DNA of 64,000 nt from Cheilinus undulatus (lineage: Eukaryota; Chordata; Actinopteri; Labriformes; Labridae): assembly GCF_018320785.1 (NCBI RefSeq), contig NC_054869.1, positions 32,466,289 to 32,530,288 on the forward strand, read 5' to 3'. Below, in pieces: positions 59,068 through 64,000 of the stretch. Each line of letters begins with the position of its first letter. The stretch's first letter is position 1. The position numbers were made by a program, and so were the translations under genes. The notes under the pieces are model-generated. The model was not told the origin of the DNA. It did not search any database and saw only the letters and a list, made by a program, of their open reading frames with translations.

Positions 59068-61978
59068 TGCAGCTGCCTCGTCCTTGGGGACAAGCCTCTC
59101 TCTCTCTGCCTTTCTGCTTTTCCTACAACTCCCATCATGCCCCAGCCACCAGCTCTCAACAAAAAAGGACAGAACAGACTTTGTCTAATCCAGGATGGGG
59201 CTTCAGGATCTAGAGCAAGAGAGGGTGGACGGCGGTGGTGACAAGGCAAAGTGTGACCTATCCGGTGTGACTGATGGGGGCTGACGCAGTGATGGAGTTT
59301 GATCCAGGGGAAGACGTAACTTTTGAATTATTTTTAACCTTTTAAAGGGGTTAATATCTGTGCAGTGTTTCAATACCAGCTGAGGGTAAAACAGTGTGAC
59401 GTTGTGTATTGGTGATGTGTCGTTGAAACGTCTTCAAACCATTTAATATTTTTGAGAATCAAATCTTAATATTCTGGTCTCAGCTCTTAACACTTCAAAA
59501 GTATTAACCACGGTTGTGCTTCTGCATCTAGGCAACTCTGACAATCTCACAGTCTTATTTGTGAATTGACAATGTTTAATTTTCAGTTTGAGTTTCATTT
59601 AACTCCCCTCTCTAGATGGCCCTGGTTATTTACTCCATTGTTTCAATAATCCTTAATTTTTGGGGTCAAATTTGAAAACTGTAATGTCAGCAAAGGCATT
59701 GCACAGCTGCTCTGAAGTTTGATTTAAAATCTCAGAATTTTATTTTGAAATGTCTTTTCTAGACTGGATTAAGTTACATAATTTCTTTGCTTTTCTCTGT
59801 CTTATAGTGTTGAATCTGAAACATTCCCACTTTGGATGAGTGTGAGTGAGTGGTGAAACTAATAAAGAGTGAGAGAGTAGATGTAAAGTGTAGAAAGATG
59901 ATTCTCCATAGATGCAGCCTTAACATGAAACCCCTCACAAACCCATCACTCTGTCTCAATAGAGGGGCTTGACTTCTCATCTCTTCTATTTAACTCTGTG
60001 TACTGTAGCTCTACTTTCTACTCTGATAATCCCCCACACAAGATAATTCACAAAAAAGGTTTTTAAAATACAAAAACCCACTAAGATCCACACAATCCAG
60101 TCCATGACTTGCTGGTTTCTCTAAAACCTGAGATCACTGGTATTTTACCATCTCTCATCATGGCTGAGGTGATTCTAGAAACCCTCAGATGCTGCTGATT
60201 TCTCCTTAAATGGTTTTGAAGAGGGCAGTCGTATCCGTGGTGACATTATAAATTCACTTACTTCACATACTGGTCTTACTAAGACACTCCACCACAGCTG
60301 ACTGTTTTCACTGTCAGCATGGTTTGCTGTATTTAGGTCTGACTGAGTTGAATTATCTTTCTTCAGGAACTGCTGATCAGTTGAAGCTAAAAGATGCCTT
60401 CTGGTTGTGTATTTTAGATGTTTCTCTGCTCGCTTTCTAATGTGTGTGTGTATGATTTGCTGATACACAACATCTGCAGGCTGCATTGATGTTGAGTGCC
60501 TGTGTGTGGGGACTATTGTGTGTTTGTTGTGCGCTCTCTGAACTGCTCTATCTGCTTTTACAGTGTAAAATTTTGTGCAATATCTGCAGACTGTTGTGTA
60601 TCTCTCATTTAATAAAAAAAAGAGAGAATTCATGGAAATATTCCTCATAAAGGACAGTAAATTGACCTTTGTACACTATTATGGCAAATTCCCATTTAAA
60701 CTGTGGTCAGAGTTGTGTTTGAGATATTTGTAAAATTTCTTCCATTCTAAATTTCCAATTAATGTACTGAATTTTAAAATTTGTCAAAACTATAAAGTCA
60801 CTCTGTAGCTATTTGAAGGTCATGTCTTACTGACCAGTGTGTTGTAAACAGTCTGCATTAAACATTTTGATCCACATGTCAAAGACATCAGATGAAAAAG
60901 GTTTTTTTTTTTTATCTTCATTTTCAGCATTCATTTGTTCACACACAACTTACACACATGCAATCATGTTCTTGGATAAACGCAAAAAAATTCATCTGCT
61001 GTAATGTTGATGATTTCAGACATTCACTCTCTATTGAGAGATAAATAATGAAAGAACAGCCAGTGAAACCCAGTGTTCTATTTGATACTGCAAAGTAAAG
61101 AGAAATACAGTGCTATGAGTAGCATGCAAGAGCAGCTATGCATGTTATTGTATTAATTTCAGTTTCACATGAATGATTGAGCAGTATTTTACTACTTGAA
61201 GTCACTTAGAGAAGTTTTTAGATGACTATGAAACACACTGAAATTAATATAGAAGTCCCTTTAGGGTGCGACTTTCAAAAAAAATAGCATTTGGATAAGG
61301 TATTAGATTTCTAGAATGTGGTTTTTAAAGCCTGAAACTGCAGCTGCTGTGGGGTAGGTGTCCCATTACACACATAATGCAGATATAAACCACTTGACAA
61401 TTTCCATCAGCAAAGATTATCATTAAAAATACAAATATACAGATACAAAGAGATCAAAAACTACTTTGTCCGCAAGGTGGAGCCAAAAGCACAGAAACAA
61501 AAAGTTACTCTTAGGAGCTTTAAAGATGGCTTTAAAGTATTGTTTTGGAGGCAATCCTGGTAGACCATGTAAAGGGTAAAATATTTAATGTCTAAAAGTC
61601 GGTAGTCTTTTTTTCTTTGATTAGCGAGCTAAACATTTTACCCCTTCCTCTTTGCTTTGCACCAGAGAGGTCAGATTTAGAGCTGGTGCTGCCTTCCGGG
61701 ACTGGGAAATAATGCAAATCAGTTTCCATGAAATTGATGGAAAAAAAAGTTGTAGCCAACATAATCAAACCACTGGCTGTATGAATAATGCACCTCTGCC
61801 TTCTCCCACTGGACACAGTTCTCAGCAAGCAGTGCTGATGTACATTTTTTTTTACAAACTAAAGGTGGAAGATCTCTCAGGGCATTACAGTCCATGGCAG
61901 AACTGATTGTTGTGATGGTTTTGAGCAGACATTCACAATAATAGATTTCATATTGTTAGTTTTAATTCACTCTATTTC
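59068..61978. other. ykt6 3' UTR and intergenic DNA
   Basis: AATAAA candidates lie at about 59860 and 60610; the ykt6 transcript probably ends at one of them. The 157-aa minus-strand ORF at 60175-60648 has no recognised similarity. Confidence 0.4.
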
Positions 61979-63039
61979 AGGTAAATCCATCATCAAGAAA
62001 TGGAAGGAATATGGCACGTGTAAATCCGCCTAGATCAGGCTGTCTTCACAAACTGAGTGACTGTGCAAGAAGGAGGATAGTGAGAGAGGCCACCAAGACA
62101 CCTATGACTACTCTGAAGGAGTAGCAGCTAAGATGAGAGAAACTCTGCATACAACTGTTGCCCGGGTTCTTCACCAGTCAAAGCTTTATGGGAGAGTGGC
62201 AAAGAGAAAGCCACTGCTGAAGTGAACTAATTAAATCTGGACTAGAGTTTGCCTTAAGTCATGTGGGAGACTCCATGATCAAGTGGAAGAAAGTTTTTGT
62301 TCTGAGATGAAAATGGTACTTTTTGGCCATCAGACTAGACGCTTTGTTTGGCACACACCAAAATTAGCACATCACCACAAGCACACCATCCCCACTGTGA
62401 AACATGGTGGTGGCAGCATCATGCTGTAGGGATGCTTCTTAGCAGCTGGCCCTGGAAGAATTGTAAAGGTCGAGGGTAAAATGAATGTGGCAAAATATAG
62501 GAAAATCCTGGAGGAGGATCATTGTCAGTCTGCAAGAGAACTACATTAGTGGTGAAGATTTATTTTCCAGGAAGGCAATGACCCAAAGCATACAGCAAAA
62601 GCTGCACAGAAATGGTTTAAAGACAACAAGGTGAATATTCTGGAGTGGCTGAGTCAAAGCCAAGACCTCAATCCAACAGAGAACATATGTCTGGACTTGA
62701 AAAGGGCTGTTCACACCTGATCCCTGTACAACCTGTCAGAGCCTGAGCAGTTTTGCAAAGAATGGAGTAAAATTGCAGTGTTCAGATGTGCAAGCCTGAT
62801 TAAGACCTATCTACTAAATACTGACTTGAAGGAGGGGAGTATTTATGCAGTCACGTATTACACATTACACATTTTTATTTAATTAACATTTATTTTACAG
62901 AAATCTGTTTTCACTACATTCAAACATGTTTTGTCATTATAATTGTCCAAAAATACAAATTATATTGACCATGATTGATTTATAAAATCAATAAAGGGGT
63001 AAAATATCCAAGGAGTGGACACTTCATATAGGTGCTGTA
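61979..63039 (+). mobile_element. 5'-truncated Tc1-like transposon
   Basis: Starts inside the transposase helix-turn-helix region (AAATCCATCATCAAGAAATG), then shows VKHGGGSIML-type, FQEGNDPKHTAKAAQKWFKD and LNPTENICLDLKRAV segments with frame breaks. The right end AGTGGACACTTCATATAGGT with GCTGTA is present; no matching left end was found. Same family as 27651-28323. Confidence 0.85.
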
Positions 63040-63495
63040 CATCACTGAAAATAATTACAATGAAAGACTCAATATTAAACAAATAATTCATTTATACTTT
63101 AACCGTTTGATGCATATCCCACCTATTGATATAGGAGAGGCAGGGTCTGTGACCTTTGTTGTAGTCGGTCAGCAGGGGGAGCGCTAAATGTTTTGGCTTC
63201 ACTTCCAGGCCGCTGTTGCTCCATTCACTTTATGTTGAAAAGTTATTTTAGACAACCGTCAGCTTTCTGCAAATGTGGAAAGTGTCTCGCTCTGGAAACT
63301 AGTCAGGCTTTTATGAATACAAAATAGTCGTTTGAATGAATCCTAGAGTTACACTTTCTATTAAAGTATTAAAGTAATTTCAGATAGTTCACTCTGACTT
63401 AAAGCGAGATAACAAGTTCCGATGTCCTGACGCAGCTCCTGAATGCAGCAGCAGCAGCGCGCCTGTGCTGAGGTGAGCAGAAACAACGTGAACTG

Positions 63496-63582
63496 ATGAA
63501 GTTTGACCCACACAGACTCAGAAATGTGGACCGGGGTGGAAAACAAGAGCAGAACTCTCACCAGAGATGGAAACAGCTCGAA
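63496..63582 (+). other. Possible first exon of another gene
   Basis: A CpG-richer stretch (63420-63580) with an ATG at 63496, 29 in-frame codons (MKFDPHRLRNVDRGG and on) and a donor GTAAGA at 63583. The peptide is not recognised, and the exon may be non-coding. The gene would extend right, beyond the window. Confidence 0.25.
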
Positions 63583-63599
63583 GGTAAGAGGCTAAACAG

Positions 63600-64000
63600 T
63601 AAAACTGGCACGGGCTTTTTTTTATCCTCTCCCTTACAGCGACGAATCAAAACAAGCTTGGTGGTTCATGAGTCTCTTTTCAGGTTCTTTCTGTTCTTTC
63701 AATTTGCTTGTTTACTAGACTCCTGTAGGTGCTGTTTCGCGAAGATTTTCCAAGCTTTTTCACTTGGAATAAGTGCCTTTTCGACACAGATGTTTTGGAA
63801 ATATGTGGGTTAGGCTACTTGTTTTCCTTATCTTGCATGGTTTTCTTATCTTCACGCCTGGAAGTCCCCGAAGCGCTCTGATTTTCCACATTACTGGACC
63901 TGTTGATCAAGGTTTCTCACCAAAAGCAGTCTTCCTTCTTTCTCTTTCTTGATTTGCTAACAAGGCTAACATAAACATGCATACTAAAGTACACTAGCTG
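63600..64000. other. No feature recognised
   Basis: Sequence after the possible exon; presumably its intron. Confidence 0.3.

Noticed and set aside
58722-59249. 175-codon minus-strand ORF
   Set aside because: It lies antisense to the last two ykt6 exons and is a shadow of them.
60175-60648. 157-codon minus-strand ORF downstream of ykt6
   Set aside because: No resemblance to a known family, no splice context, and it overlaps a probable 3' UTR region on the other strand; likely chance.

Overview
The window is nuclear DNA of a ray-finned (teleost) fish. Genes are split into small exons with GT-AG introns, protein matches are to vertebrate families, and the spaces are filled with typical teleost mobile DNA: many degraded Tc1/mariner copies, tRNA-derived SINEs, hAT-like MITEs, and L1-like and other non-LTR retrotransposon fragments. 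I saw no bacterial operons, CRISPR arrays, rRNA genes or endogenous retrovirus genes.

Layout. 1-10.8 kb: no exons seen, only LINE, SINE and MITE fragments; probably the downstream intron of the next gene. 10.8-11.6 kb (minus): first two coding exons of an ADAMTS7/12-like secreted metalloprotease; the rest lies off the left edge. 11.6-18.4 kb: intergenic, with a rearranged SINE holding a near-perfect 81-bp palindrome and a Tc1 remnant. 18.4-29.3 kb (plus): gpat3, complete (13 coding exons, 445 aa). 29.3-33.9 kb: intergenic, with an almost full-length but broken Tc1 element. 33.95-35.48 kb (minus): myl7, complete (7 coding exons, 172 aa). 35.6-39 kb: spacer with a fold-back element and a Tc1 piece. 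39.6-46.4 kb (minus): gck, complete (10 exons, 478 aa), with an inverted second copy of the fold-back element in intron 5. 46.6-51.6 kb: spacer. 52.26-59.07 kb (plus): ykt6, complete (7 exons, 198 aa), whose intron 2 holds a Tc1 element with another element nested inside. 59.1-64 kb: intergenic, with a 5'-truncated Tc1 copy and a possible first exon of another gene near 63.5 kb.

The order and orientation myl7(-) gck(-) ykt6(+) is the same as I recall for MYL7-GCK-YKT6 on human 7p13, so this is an ancestral vertebrate block. gpat3 and the ADAMTS gene are not part of that human block, so a lineage breakpoint probably lies between about 29.3 and 33.9 kb. The genes do not form one pathway: glucokinase and GPAT3 both act in hepatic glucose-to-lipid metabolism, MYL7 is a cardiac sarcomere subunit, YKT6 is a membrane-fusion SNARE, and the ADAMTS is an extracellular protease.

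I did not find a clearly new biological system. The most interesting observations are the inverted pair of large fold-back elements around gck, the near-perfect palindrome in a SINE, the nested transposons in ykt6, and short promoter motifs that fit the known biology of gpat3, myl7 and ykt6. All splice sites were placed by eye; every predicted CDS keeps frame across all its junctions.
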